Origin: Neocallimastix lanati (nom. inval.)
Taxonomy: Eukaryota; Neocallimastigomycota; Neocallimastigomycetes; Neocallimastigales; Neocallimastigaceae
NCBI GenBank assembly: GCA_016946835.1
Contig: JACVTC010000064.1
Coordinates: 470,001 to 534,000, forward strand
Direction of reading: 5' to 3'
DNA length: 64,000 bases
Below, piece by piece: positions 13,024 through 28,887 of this stretch. The stretch's first letter is position 1; the number at the start of each line of letters is the position of its first letter. Position numbers and translations under genes: made by a program. Below the pieces are notes generated by a model. That model did no database searches. It saw nothing but the letters and a program-made list of their open reading frames with translations, and was not told the DNA's origin.

Positions 13024-16000
13024 AAAATTAAAATAGGGATTTAAAATAAATATTTTAGATTATCGTTTAAAAAATTATTAAAAACAAAAAACAAATGAAC
13101 AAATAAAAAAAAAAAAAACAAAAAAACAATAAGTAATATTAGAAAGTCAATATATAATTATTTTATATATAAAAAGAAAAAAATAATATTAAAAAAAAAT
13201 GTAGTAATAATAGTAAATAAAAATTTTTTCTATTATTTTTTACTATAAAAATTAGTATTTATATTATTGATATAAATTATTTTCTTTTTATTTTTTTTTA
13301 ATTTAAAAAAAAGAAGTATGAAAAAAAAAAAAAAAATAAGGATAAAAAAAAGTAAAATGTACTTTATTTTTTTTTAAATTTCTTTTATTTTTTTCTTTTT
13401 ATTTTTCTTATTTTTTTTTTAATTTTATTAAACATAACATAATATATATCTTTTAGTAATTATTAAGTTTTTTTCTTTTAAAGTAAAAATTAAAAATTTA
13501 AATAATTAAATAATAATATTTTTAATAAAATAAAAGTATTTAAAATATAATATATATGTAAGAAAGTTTTTATTTATTTAGTGATGTCATTGATTTTATT
13601 TTTTAAATTTTTAAAAAAAAGTCATATAAAAAAAAAATATTATTTCCTTTAAAATAAATAAATAAATAAATTTAAAGCATATTCAGCTTTATGGTTTATA
13701 GCATAATTCTATAAAAAGTATTGATTTCATTTTACTTTGTGGTTTATATTTAGGAAATAAATAATTAAATAATTAAATAATAAATAATAAATAATTACAT
13801 AATAAATAATAAATAATTACATAATAAATAATAAATAATTACATAATAAATAATAAATAATTATAGAAATAATTAAATAATAAATAATAAATAAATAATA
13901 AATAATAAATAATAAATAAATAATAAATAATAAATAATAAATAATAAATAATAAATAATTAAGTAATAAATATAATATTAAATAATAAATAATAAATAAT
14001 TACAGAAATAATAAATAATAAATAATAAATAATTAAATAATAAATATAATATTAAATAATAAATAATTATAGAAATAATAAATAATAAATAATAAATAAT
14101 AAATAATTACAGAAATAATAAATAATAAATAATAAATAATACATAAGAAATAAATAATAAATAATAAATAATACTTAAGAAATAAATAATACATAAGAAA
14201 TAATAAATAATAAATAATTACAGAAATAATAAATAATAAATATTAAATAATTAAATAATAAATATAATATTAAATAATAAATAATAAATAATAAATAATT
14301 AAATAATAAACAATACATAAGAAATAATAAATAATAAATAATTATAATAATCATTTTATAATTATTTAATCATCATTATTTATTAATAATATAATTTTTA
14401 ATAAATTTAAACAATCTTTTATTCATTTTTCCTTAATTGCATATATTACTTTATATTTAAATATGTGAAAAATTGATTGTATTTTATTAAATCTAGATTT
14501 GATTAAATTTTAAAACATAAACCAAATGAATTATAGTTTAATAATAATTTTAATATTTTAAATTTTATTATAAATATATATTAAAGTGAGTAACAAATTC
14601 ATTATTTTGAATAATATACTAATTCTTCTTCTTCTTATTTTTTTTTTATTTTCATTTTTTATTTAATTGATTTTGTTGACTTACAAAGTGTTGAAAAAAT
14701 TTTTAGATTAATATCCCTTTATAAAATTTTAATATTATTTCATTTAATATTGTAAAAGGATAAAATTTTTATAATTTTTATATCATATCTTTTATTATAA
14801 TTAATAACCATACATATAAAAAGTATAAAGTCAAATTTATTTTTTTTTTTGAAAAAGTTTATTATTATTATAAATTTTCATTTATAAGAATTTTATTTCA
14901 AATTATACAAAATTAAAGTTTAAAACCTCCTAATTATATTTCTAAGACAAATGTAAGAAAAACCAAAAAATATATGATTATTTAATATTTATAGTAATAT
15001 TTTTTTGTTATTGATGATCTATTTAATTATTTTTATGTTATTTTATTTTTATTTTTATTAATATAATAATAATTAACTTTCAATATACTTTATTTTGGGT
15101 GAAATGAATAATTTTTAATTTTATAATATTAAAATGAGTAATAATAAATAATAAATAAATAATAATAAATAATAATAGAAAGAGTATTTATTAATAAATA
15201 ATAAATAATAAATAATAAATAATAAATAATAAATAATAAATAATAAATAATAAATAATAAATAATAAATAATAAATAATAAATAATAAATAATAAATAAT
15301 AAATAATAAATAATAAATAATAAATAATAAATAATAAATAATAAATAATAAATAATAAATAATAAATAATAAATAATAAATAATAAATAATAAATAATAA
15401 ATAATAAATAATAAATAATATATAATAAATAATATATAATAAATAATAATAGAAAGAGTATTTATTAATAATAAATAATAAATACTATATTTGTAAATAA
15501 ATAAATATATTTGCTATAAATTTACAATTTTAATTAATATATATCAATTTTCTAAAATCTGTCATTTTTAATAATTTATTTAACTTCTTATATACGAAGT
15601 TAAACATTGTTTATATATAAATTGAATATTTTTACGTATTTGAAAAATTCAAAAAAATTTTAGATTTTTCCAAATTGGTAAAAACTTCATAATCAATTTG
15701 ATAGGGAAAGTTATTTTCTTTTGTATTACCATGAAAGATATATAATTTTCAATATAATAATGGTTTTGATGATTTTGAATAATTAAATTTAATATATAAA
15801 TAAATAATTTATAGATAAATAATAATTACTCATAGCTAAGGATTAACAATAACAAAATTGTAATATTTAAATGTATAAATGATAAAAAAAAATTTTTTTT
15901 TATCAGTCACAGTATTTAATTGGAAATTAATATACCAAGCAATATAATATTACGGCATGTTCAATACCAATTGTAAAGTACAAAATATTTGTTATAATAA

Positions 16001-16690
16001 TATATTGAATTTATTAATGCGAACAAATAATAAAGATATGTTTTAATTATGAAGATTTGATAACAAAATGTCTATATATTATAATTGTTAAAGGCCATTT
16101 TAAAGAATTAAAGAAAAAGGAACAAGGTTTTAATGGTTAATTAAGTCCCAAAAAAAACTTTAGGAATCTATTATTATTTTTCTTATAATATTTAGATATA
16201 TATTTAAAATTTAATTAAAATAAAATTTTTTTAAAAAAAATTTTTAATTATCCAATCATCTTAATATTTATAATATTACATATCAATTACAAATATTATA
16301 AATAAGATTTTAAAGTATATTCTTTTTCTAAAAGGTTTTATTTATTATTATGTTTCAGAATTTGAAAATTTGTATTTTGAATTATAAAAATAATATTTGA
16401 GATAATTAATTTTGATATATTGTATAAATATATTACTATATATTAACATGTATTATTATATATTACTACATATAATAGATTGATAGTTGTGTCATAAATT
16501 AAAAAAAAAATGCTATAGGATGATGATAAATAATGGTAACTAAAAAATAATAATATTAAATATAATAGAAGAAATATAACTTGAATCCAAATTAATAACT
16601 AATGAATAATAAATAATAAATAAATAATATAATATATAATAAATTATAAATAATAAATCATAAATAAATAAATAAATCATAAATAAATCA

Positions 16691-16789
<99 letters not shown>

Positions 16790-18043
16790 ATGTTCAAAAA
16801 TTTTATATTATTTATACTTATATATTTACTAATAATATTTTAGATAAAAAAATTAAGACTATTCTCTACATTTTTTGAATTTTATTTAATATTTAATTTT
16901 TATATTTAATATTTAATAATTAAATAATAAATATTAATAACCGATTAATTTTTTTTTTTTTTTTAATTTTTTTTATATGGATTATTTTAATTTTTATATA
17001 TATTATTAATATATTGGAAATCTAATGAAAATTATTTTGTTAAATGTAGTTATTTAATTGTAATATATATATATACTAATAAATAATTCTTTCAATAATT
17101 TTATTATTTATTATAATTTATATTTTTTGTTTGGTTTTTTTTTTTAAAATAAAAAAAAAAAAAAAAAGTATTTAAAAATTAAAAAATAAAAAGGATAATC
17201 GCAGTTTATTATAATCTATAATGTAATGATTTAATGCAATTAATATTTATTAAAATTATTTTTTCATAAATATTTTTTTTATAAATATGTTTGAAATATT
17301 TTTGAAGAGAATAAAGAAATAAAAATATTTTAAAAAGAAATTGAGAATTAAATTTATTGTTTTTTATATTTTATATGACAAAATTTAAATAGATTAATAT
17401 TTGAACGACAATAATATTCATATTTAATGAAATATTAATATGGTTATAATTGTTTATAAAAAAGAAAGATGAATAATACTAATATTAAAATAATATGAAT
17501 ACATAAACAATAATACATGTATACTAAATTATTATTATTTTTTTTTACTTTTAATAATTAATAGAGTAGTAATAAAATAAAATTTAAAGTGTAGAAGTGT
17601 ATTGAATTTAAAACTGAATGATAAAAACAAAAGTTATAAATAATTATGATGACTTAAATTATAATAATTATAAATAAATAAATAAATAAATAAATTATAA
17701 ATAATTAAATAAAATATAAATAATTAAATAAAATATAAATAATTAAATAAATTATTAAATAATTAATAAATAATAAATAAATAAATAATAAATAATAAAT
17801 AAATAAATGACTATCACTAAAATATTATATAGTGGAATTTCTAAAGGCAGGAAAAAAATATGATATAAATATATATACTTTTTTTGTTTTTAGACAAAAA
17901 TTTTAAATATTATATACTTTTTATTAAACTAATTAATTTATGTTTATATATATATATAAATAGATTGCATCTTTGTATTTTTTATTTAGTTAAATATATA
18001 TACATTTTTCATTTAATATTTTTTATACCTAATTATAATAAAA
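13024..18043. repeat. A/T-rich spacer with ATAAATAA microsatellite blocks
   Basis: This is 5 kb without a recognised gene between the two VTC1 paralogues. It holds interrupted AATAAATAAT arrays at about 13755-14345, a purer AATAAATAAT array at about 15125-15480, a pure (AAAT)n block at about 16670-16790, and a shorter mixed block at about 17665-17815. Open frames such as the (FIYL)n frame at 16540-16797 are period artefacts. Confidence 0.85.
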
Positions 18044-18741
18044 ATGGTTAAACTCTCAGCCAAGGTTGATCCAAAGGCTTATTTCAGTAATGAAAGAAAC
18101 AGTCTTCACTGGTAAATAAAATAAATGATTAAATATTTTTAAAAAAATATAAGAATATATATATATATTAAGACAATTATTTGAAAATGAAAGTTTCATA
18201 ATTATTAGAATTTTATTATAACTTATTTTTGCAACATTATTTTTCTGTTTTCTTTATTATTATTATTATTTTAATATTATAATTTTCTCTTTATTAAATG
18301 TATATTCAATTTAATGATATAATTATATATATATTCTTTTTCTAACGATAACAATAATATTAATGATAATAACAAAAAAAAAAAAAAAAAAGGATTACAC
18401 AAGCTGTATATTTAATTTCTTTCTCAACCCAACTTTACGGTTTTGTGTCAAAAACTGGTCAAAGAAATATGAGTGAATCATTTGGAAATCAAGAAGATGC
18501 TGAAAATTTGGCACAAATTGTTATTACTTGTTCTTGTTTAGTTGGATTTGCATTAATGGGTTATGGTACTTTACTTTACTATAGAAGAAGAAAGGCTTTA
18601 GTTAATGAAGATGGTGCTGGTCCATTCGTTGATAACTTTGGCCCAATTTTCTTTGTTATTGTATCTATTGCTTTTATTGCTATAAATTTAGTTGTATCGT
18701 GGTATCCAACAGAAGCAGCTAAAATTTTTAAAAGATCATAA
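18044..18741 (+). CDS. VTC1-like DUF202 membrane protein (paralogue), two exons
   Basis: Exons are 18044-18111 and 18393-18741. The 281-bp intron starts GTAAAT and ends in a poly-A stretch plus AG. The junction rebuilds the Trp of H-W-I-T, giving 138 aa. The N-terminal motif DPKAYFSNERNSLHW (residues 9-23) keeps the Lys and the Asn-Glu-Arg of VTC1. Three hydrophobic segments follow, with LYYRRRKAL and GAGPFVDNFGP in the second loop, equivalent to the [19 protein letters not shown] loop of the upstream gene. It is clearly diverged from that neighbour: it lacks the ~20-residue N-terminal extension and has a longer loop between helices 1 and 2 (KTGQRNMSESFGNQEDAEN). A role in the VTC complex or a related vacuolar membrane function is inferred. 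Confidence 0.88.
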
Positions 18742-19680
18742 TAAAATAAGTGTTAATTGAAAATTTGTATAAGATTAAAGACAATATTATAAAAAGCATG
18801 TTATTATTATTAATTATTTTTAAGATAATAATACTAATAATATGTATATATATATATATAAAAGAACATTAAAATATAATAACAAAAAAAAAAAAAAAAA
18901 GATCATATATATCTATAAATATAATACTATTATTAATAAATTCAATAATATAATAAAATACGTATTATCTTTAGTAAATAAGTTAGAATAAAATATATTT
19001 AAAAAAAAAGAAAAATTTTTTTAATTAATTAAATTCTATCCAAAAAAAAAAAAAATTTTTTTATGATTAGTAAAATTCTATTCAAAATATCAGAACTAAA
19101 ACAAAACCATTATTTATTAAAATTGCAGGAAAAAAAATCAAAACAAAACCATTATGATATATAAAAAAATTTTCTCTTAATTTATTTATTTGTATTTATT
19201 TATCATTAATATATAAAGAAAGAGAAATAATATTAAAATCATTAAAAAAAAAAAAAAAAAAAAAAAATAAATAAATAAAAAAATAAAAATAATAATAAAA
19301 TACATTTTTTTAAAAAAAGGTTACCTCTAATTCTAATTTTATTATAATTATTGGTTTAGTAAGTGAATATATATATATATATATATACATTTTTTTTTTT
19401 TTTTTATTAATTATAATTATAATAAGAGATCTTTAATTATATCCTTATTATGCCTAAGCAAATATTCTTAATTTTAAAAATAAATGAAAATGGTCAGATA
19501 TTTTACCAATAAAAAAAACAAAAACAAAAAAAAAAAAAAAAACATTGTTTCTTTTATTAGAATTATAAAAATCTCCATTTAATTTCATGTTAACTTTATT
19601 TTTTTTTTATTTTTTATTTTTTTTTTTAAAACATTGTTTTTTAATATTTTATTAGGTTTATTAATATATTTAATATGTAA
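18742..19680. other. A/T-rich spacer
   Basis: A and T runs only. No coding frame or RNA gene was recognised. The 3' end of the VTC1-like transcript must lie here. Confidence 0.6.
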
Positions 19681-20026
19681 TAAGGTTTCTGGTTCTATCC
19701 TCTTGAATATATAGGGGGTAATTTTCATCCTTGATTGTTTTGTTCGTCATAGTTAAAGTAATTTCTGTTGCTAGACTATATAATTGCTAGTATAGAAAGC
19801 ACTTGACCTGTGTGAGGATTAGGGTTGTTGTTCCTCCCTCAATGATGGTTTAAGAGATCGCTGAAAAGAAGGACTTTGTATAAAGCGATGTATAGGGAAT
19901 GTTTTTTATATAGACTTGATTAGAGGGAGTTTCGACGCCGAAACAGTATAGCAAAGAATCCAATAGAAGTCTGATATGTTTTAAGGAAGAGACTGGAGGC
20001 CCTTTTGTCCTCCTCAATCCAATATA
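19681..20026. other. G/C-richer island of unknown nature (possible structured RNA or old repeat)
   Basis: About 345 bp stand out sharply from the surroundings. No long open frame occurs on either strand. Local inverted repeats are visible: GTTTCG..CGAAAC with a 4-base loop near 19930, GGAGG..CCTCC near 19995, and TTTCT..AGAAA enclosing a CTAG pair near 19765-19800. The head (GTTTCTGGTTCTATCCT) resembles the start of the retroposed sequence at 29497. It may be an ncRNA gene or a fragment of a short interspersed element; neither is shown. Confidence 0.35.
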
Positions 20027-22957
<2,931 letters not shown>

Positions 22958-22959
22958 AT

Positions 22960-23402
22960 AATAATAATAATGATAAAAATGGAACAAAATTAAAAAATCA
23001 GATTAAGGTTTTTATTTTGATATTAAATTAAATATTTATTCTGATAATGAAAGTCTTTGTCTAATAAAGAAATAAATTAATGATGAAATCTAATATGATT
23101 TTTAATAAGTTTTAATAATATAATATTATATCATATTATATTTAGTATTATACCATTTTCAGGAATAAATTATAAATTTTAGTTATATATATAATATATA
23201 TTATATGCACTTATTATTATAAAGTTAAAATAAAAAAAAAATTATAATTTATAATAATAATAATAATGATAAAAATGGAACAAAATTAAAAAATGAGATT
23301 AAGGTTTTTATTTTGATATTGAATTAAATACTTATTCTGACAATGAAAGGCTTTGTTTAATAAAGAAATAAATTAATAATGAAATCTAATGTGATTTTTA
23401 AT
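22960..23402 (+). repeat. Direct repeat pair, about 147 bp units
   Basis: Unit 1 (about 22960-23106) and unit 2 (about 23254-23402) share GATAAAAATGGAACAAAATT, AAGGTTTTTATTTTGATATT and AATAAAGAAATAAATTAAT with only scattered differences. They are separated by ~150 bp of simple A/T sequence. They sit immediately upstream of the LTR-element fossil and could be pieces of its terminal region or an independent repeat. Confidence 0.8.
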
Positions 23403-25990
23403 TATTTTTAATACTAATTATATCTAATAAAATAAATAAATAAATAAATAGATAAATAAATAAATAAATAAATAAAAAATAAATAAACACATAATAAAGT
23501 TTAAATAACATTTCTGATTATAAAGTGTTATATTTAACAGATTAAGACTCTCAATGACTCAATAATTTATTAACAAGTGCTAATGTCAAAGTTCAAAATA
23601 TTTAAATATTAAACATTCATTAAATATTAAACTAAAGAAATTTTAGCAATCACATTGAAAATGACTAAACCAGAAAATTTATTAACTACCTGAAATTATT
23701 CGAAAACTTCAACAAATACATGCGAAGACAGCACGTCAATCACAGCAATAAATTATAAACTAATTATTACCTTCTACAAAGGATGAAAATCTTTTTACTT
23801 TATATACAGGCCCAATGAAAAATATTGATTACAATATAAATAATATTGCTCTAAAATTATGGAATGCTAGATTAGGTCTCTATTACAATCAAAATCTTCA
23901 AAAAAAAAAAAAAAAAATTTTTTTAGAAAACAACATTATTAAGGAAGAAAAGAATGATAATAAAAATTATGAAGAATGCAAAAATCAGACATTAGAAAAC
24001 TGCGCGAAAATATTAATCAGATGAAAATGAAAGCCGTAAGAGAAATAGAATTAATAATATTATTACATTAATTCTAAAGAATTTATGAAGAAGCTTTATA
24101 TGAATTCAGAAAATGCCAACAAATGTAAAAAAGATAAAATAAACAGAGAATTACAAAATTTATATGGAAATAATGTTATGAAAATTGTAGAAAACAAAAA
24201 ATATTCCAAAAGGCATTAAACCACTCGATGTTAAATGGGTTCTTACTATTTAACGATAATGGAATATATAAGAAAGCAAAGATTGGTCGTCAGAGGTTTT
24301 CGACAAATTAAAGGAGTGTTGAGTGTTGATTACACCCGTACTTATTCTCTCACAATAGAAATGGAAAGTTTTAAATTAACAATTGCTATTGCATTTAATA
24401 TGTAAATGGGTTTTAAGACAAATCGATATTAATTCAGCATATTTAAATGCTAATCAAGATGACAAAATTTTTGTTCAAATTCCAATCGGTGAAAAAAACT
24501 TCAATTGAGGAAAATCTAGATTATTACAAAAGGTTATCAATGGACTTAGACAAGCTGGAAGACAATGCTTTTTTTTTTTACCAAATCTCTGGTTTTCTTA
24601 AGAAGATTGGATTAAATCAATACAACGCAGATAATTGTTTATTTAGTAAATATAAAAAATAATAAATTGTGTTTATTACTAACACTTTATGATGATGATA
24701 TATTAATTGCAGGAGAGAATATAAAAATTACCAAAATTGTTACAAAGACAAAACATAAAATACAGAGTTTCCACAGATAAAACACCAAACAAAATCATTG
24801 GAATTAATATAATTTAAAGTAAATAAATGCTACAAAATTAATTAAAAAAAGATAATATTAAAAAAAAAAAAAAGTTAAAACTAATTATAATAAAAACAAT
24901 ACCAAAATAACTAGTACACTATGTATTAAAGCAAAATTAGAAGATAGAGAAAACTCTGGAAAAATTAATAAAACTGATAAAAAAAGATTGATTGATTAGA
25001 TCTCTATTATATGTATCAACAAAAAACAAGACCAGATATATAGCATTTGTAGTAAATAAAGCTTCAAGATTTTCTGAGAATCCAATAAAAGCTGATTTGA
25101 ATAAAGGAATTCAAATATTAAATATACCTTAAAAGTACAAAGGATTATTCAATCCATTATAACAGAAAGAAAAAATTTAAGAGTTTATTGTGATGAAGAT
25201 TTCGCTGGGCGATGAAATTAAAAGAAGATCCACTTCAGGATATAGTTTCTTGTATTTAGGAAATAGTCCAATATTATGGAAATCAATTACTACTTTGAAA
25301 AATATAGCCTTATCAGCCACAGAAGGCGAATACTCAAGCTTAATAGAATGTACAAAAACAAGCTATATGGATAAAAAAAAAATTTTGCAAAATGAATTAT
25401 TCAACAAAAAATAAAAAATTTTACAACTAATATTAGAATAGATAATAAACTATGTTAAAGATATAGCTGAAAATGAAAACCAACAGAGGGTCGATGAAAA
25501 TATATGAACAATAAATACAAATATGTTCAAGATGAAATTATAAAAAATGAAATTAAATGGTAGATCCATTAACTAAAGGTACTTCTGGACCCAAGCATAA
25601 ATATTTTTGACGATTTCATCATGGAAATTTAAAAAATACCAATGTAGGAGGGGGGGGAGGGAATGTTAAATGTCATAGTTAAAGTATATTATACTACATT
25701 ATTAAGTGTAAAATATTTTTATTTAATAGTATAATGCAGTGTAACATTAAATGTTATGCTATTATAGAAAAATGATTATAAATAATATGTAATGACATTG
25801 ATATATTCTGAAAGGAATAGATCTTTCTTAATGTAAAAAAGCAATAAAATAAATAAATAAACAAATAATAAAATATATATAACATTTCTGATATGAGTGT
25901 TTTATTTAACAATTTATATTTATTCTATATAAATACTTTGATTAAAATAAATTGTATGTAGTTAAATTTTAGACTATTATAAAATTTAAC
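23400..25990 (+). mobile_element. Ty1/copia-type LTR retrotransposon fossil
   Basis: Broken element on the plus strand. Recognisable parts in order are a reverse-transcriptase region (~24230-24790) and an RNase H region (~24960-25400). A terminal-repeat-like stretch after ~25670 begins TGTTA. A short similarity between the two ends (around 23490-23540 and 25860-25915) suggests remnants of paired LTRs. It carries many breaks and is internally shortened. Age appears considerable given the decay; no estimate is possible from the sequence alone. Confidence 0.75.
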
Positions 25991-26328
25991 ACTTAAAAGT
26001 TTCATTATTTATTAATTATTAATTATTAATTATTAACTACTAATTATTATTTATTTATTTATTATATATTATATATTAATTATTATTTATTGTTTATTAG
26101 CTATTAGTTATTAGTTATTAGTTATTAGTTATTAGTTATTGCTTATTATTTTTTTTTATCCAATAAAAAATTATGTATAAAATTTATTTAAAAAATTATT
26201 TATAAAAATATTACTTCCAATTTTGTTGTAAAATGACTTTATAATTTAGAAATGATGATAAGTATATATATATATATACTTTATTTAATAATTAAATATA
26301 TATTATTATTATTATTCAATTATTATTT
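25991..26328. other. A/T-rich spacer
   Basis: Simple TTATTAATTATTA-type sequence with short degenerate repeats. No gene seen. Confidence 0.6.
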
Positions 26329-26712
26329 TTAAATAAATTGAAAAAAATGGAATTAAATAATAATAATAATTTTTTACTTCTAATAATTGAATTATTAAAA
26401 ATACTAAATAATATTAAATAAAATAATAATATAAGAAATAATCTAATAAAATAAATAAATTTAATATTTAATTTAAATTTTTAATAAATTTATATATATC
26501 AAAATTAGAAAATATCAATTTTAAATAAATTGAAAAAAATGGAATTAAATAATAATAATAATTTTTTACTTCTAATAATTGAATTATTAAAAATACTAAA
26601 TAATATTAAATAAAATAATAATATAAGAAATAATCTAATAAAATAAATAAATTTAATATTTAATTTAAATTTTTAATAAATTTATATATATCAAAATTAG
26701 AAAATATCAATT
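26329..26712 (+). repeat. Perfect tandem duplication, 192-bp unit
   Basis: The segment starting AAATAAATTGAAAAAAATGG at 26331 recurs at 26523. The two copies read identically through ATATCAATTT. The period is 192 bp and there are two copies. The identity indicates a recent event or an assembly duplication. Confidence 0.9.
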
Positions 26713-27265
26713 TATTAAGTTTTTTTTTATTCATGAATAAAATATTTAGATATATCAATAACATATTAATTATAGAGAAGTTTAAGGGTTTCATTATTTT
26801 ATTATTAAAATCTTCATTTTATTACCAGAAAAAATACCATTCAATTTAATAATGATAGTAACATATGAATTGTTTTTTTTTTTATAGTTTTTTTTATCTA
26901 ATATTTTATTACTGAAAAAAAAAAAAAATTTTTTTCATTGTTAATTAAAAAATTTCTCTCATTATTTTGAAAAAAAAAAAAAAAATTCCATTCATTCATT
27001 ACTAGTAGAAGAAAAAAAAAAAAACTTATTTATTACTTGTCTTAAAGTCATATTCTATTTTCTTAATTTACTTTGGTTTCCTTTTTTCTTTCTTTATTAT
27101 TATTATTATTATATTAATTTGTCTTCTCTAATATAATTATATATATATATATATATTTATATATATTTGATTTTTATATACTATAAAATATAATCAACAT
27201 TAAATGATATGAATATATGTTATATGTATTATTAAAAATTATGGTTGTATGAATATATATATTCT
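26713..27265. other. A/T-rich spacer
   Basis: A/T-rich with alternating A and T runs and a TATATA stretch. No gene recognised. The short frame 27232-27546 on the minus strand is a shadow of the Ser/Asp ORF. Confidence 0.55.
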
Positions 27266-27787
27266 TTAACGTAATACTTCATCATTAAATTTTTTATTGG
27301 TAAAGTTAATTGTATATTTCTTTGATTTCCTTTTGCCAAATATATTAGAATTAGAATTAGAATTAGAATTAGAATTAGAATCAGAATCAGAATTAGAATC
27401 AGAATCAGAATCAGAATCAGAATTAGAATTAGAATTAGAATTAGAATCAGTATCGATATTAATATCAGTATCAGTATCAGTATCAGTATAAGTATCAGTA
27501 TCAGAATTAGAATCAAAATTAGAATCAGAATCAAAATCTGATTCAATTATATATGGTTCTATTGGATTTGAAATTTCAGAATTACCAGAATCAGAATCTG
27601 ATTCAATTATATATGATTCCGTTGAATTTGAAGTTTCAGAATCATCAGAATCTGATATAATATATCTAGAAAGACCTGATTCAATTATGTTTGATGTTTC
27701 TTGATGAATATTATTATAATTAACATCAGAATCTGATTCACTACTGCTGGAATAATCGCTAATAATATATTCTGAAATAATTATCAT
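27266..27787 (-). CDS. Ser/Asp-rich acidic protein, hypothetical
   Basis: 173 aa, single exon. The N-terminal half has irregular acidic Ser motifs (IIESDSDSGNSEISNPIEP). The middle is pure Thr/Asp, Asn/Ser and Ser/Asp dipeptides. The tail is basic (GKRKSKKYTINFTNKK). Composition resembles the Ser/Asp region of the Dicer gene at 5-7 kb, including duplicated IES(D)FDSD-like units, but no catalytic domain is present. It may be a real low-complexity protein, a detached copy of such a region, or an exon of a longer gene. There is a shadow frame on the plus strand. Confidence 0.45.
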   Translation of the reverse strand: MIIISEYIISDYSSSSESDSDVNYNNIHQETSNIIESGLSRYIISDSDDSETSNSTESYIIESDSDSGNSEISNPIEPYIIESDFDSDSNFDSNSDTDTYTDTDTDTDINIDTDSNSNSNSNSDSDSDSDSNSDSDSNSNSNSNSNSNIFGKRKSKKYTINFTNKKFNDEVLR

Positions 27788-28222
27788 TATTGCAATTCAA
27801 TTCAAGTTTATTTAATTCGTTTTTAAGGAATTTAATTTAAGTTTATTTGATTTGTTTTAAGTAAGATTTTATTATAAATATATAGGATTTAGATATACTA
27901 CTGCTTTTAAAATTTTGTTTCTAGTTAATATCCGAATGAAATTTTTATTTAGTTTTTTAGTTTTACAAAAATATCTTTACTAATATAAGAAAAAAAAAAT
28001 ATATTATTTTTTTTTTTTTTTTTTTTTTTTAGAGTTTTTTTATATGAAAATATATATTATATAACAAATTATATACATTAAAAAATAAAAAAGTTTAATA
28101 TATTTAAAAAATACATATATTTAATATTTTTTATTATGAAGTAATGGACATAAAACATAATATGTATATATAATTTAATTAAAAAATTGGAAATATTTTT
28201 ATTTAATTTTCAAATTTTTATT

Positions 28223-28262
<40 letters not shown>

Positions 28263-28524
28263 AAATTTTGGTAATCGTGATAATCTATTTACTTTAACTA
28301 ATCAAATTAATATTTATATTATTTATTTATTATTATTATTATTTTTTGGAATTATTATTATTTTTGGTGTAACAATGGATCATAAAAATAGACCTATATT
28401 TATATATGAAATAAATATAATAAATGATAATTGCTAAAGCTCAAATTCACCACATATACAATTTTTATAATAATAATATATATATCTATAAATTTAAAAT
28501 AAAAATTTTTATTAACATACAATT
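27788..28524. other. A/T-rich spacer with long T runs
   Basis: T runs near 28008 and 28226-28259; the latter is followed by the palindrome ACCAAATTTTGGT. No gene recognised. Confidence 0.55.
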
Positions 28525-28615
28525 GGAGGTCATTTTTTCTCCTTTCCTTGTAACAGAGGAAAGACGTTGATTCCCTTTACTTTATCAGTAAGACGTAGAT
28601 TCTCTTGGATATGAA

Positions 28616-28648
<33 letters not shown>
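28525..28648. other. Small G/C-richer island ending in poly(T)
   Basis: About 90 bp with a possible hairpin (CTTTCC..GGAAAG) and two related words (AAGACGTTGATTC and AAGACGTAGATTC), followed by 28 T. It could be the 3' end of a small retroposed sequence on the minus strand. Not identified. Confidence 0.25.
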
Positions 28649-28653
<5 letters not shown>

Positions 28654-28845
28654 CGATCAAAAAGAAACTCATGACTAGTATAGTATTAGTTAGGTAATCT
28701 TTTAAACTAATTAATTCTAATAAAAATATTAGATTTAAAACTTTTTTAAAATTATTATTATTATTATTAAATGTCTTTTATTCCCTGGTATTAAATTTTC
28801 AATCATTAAAAACTATACCAATAATATATTATATAAATATTTGTT

Positions 28846-28887
<42 letters not shown>

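Noticed and set aside
13755-15480. Possible CRISPR-like or satellite centromere array
   Set aside because: The repeats are short, irregular AATAAAT microsatellites without unique spacers. The genome style is eukaryotic.
16540-16797. (FIYL)n open frames here and at 39236-39472
   Set aside because: A 4-bp AAAT repeat is open in several frames by arithmetic. There is no complex sequence at either end.
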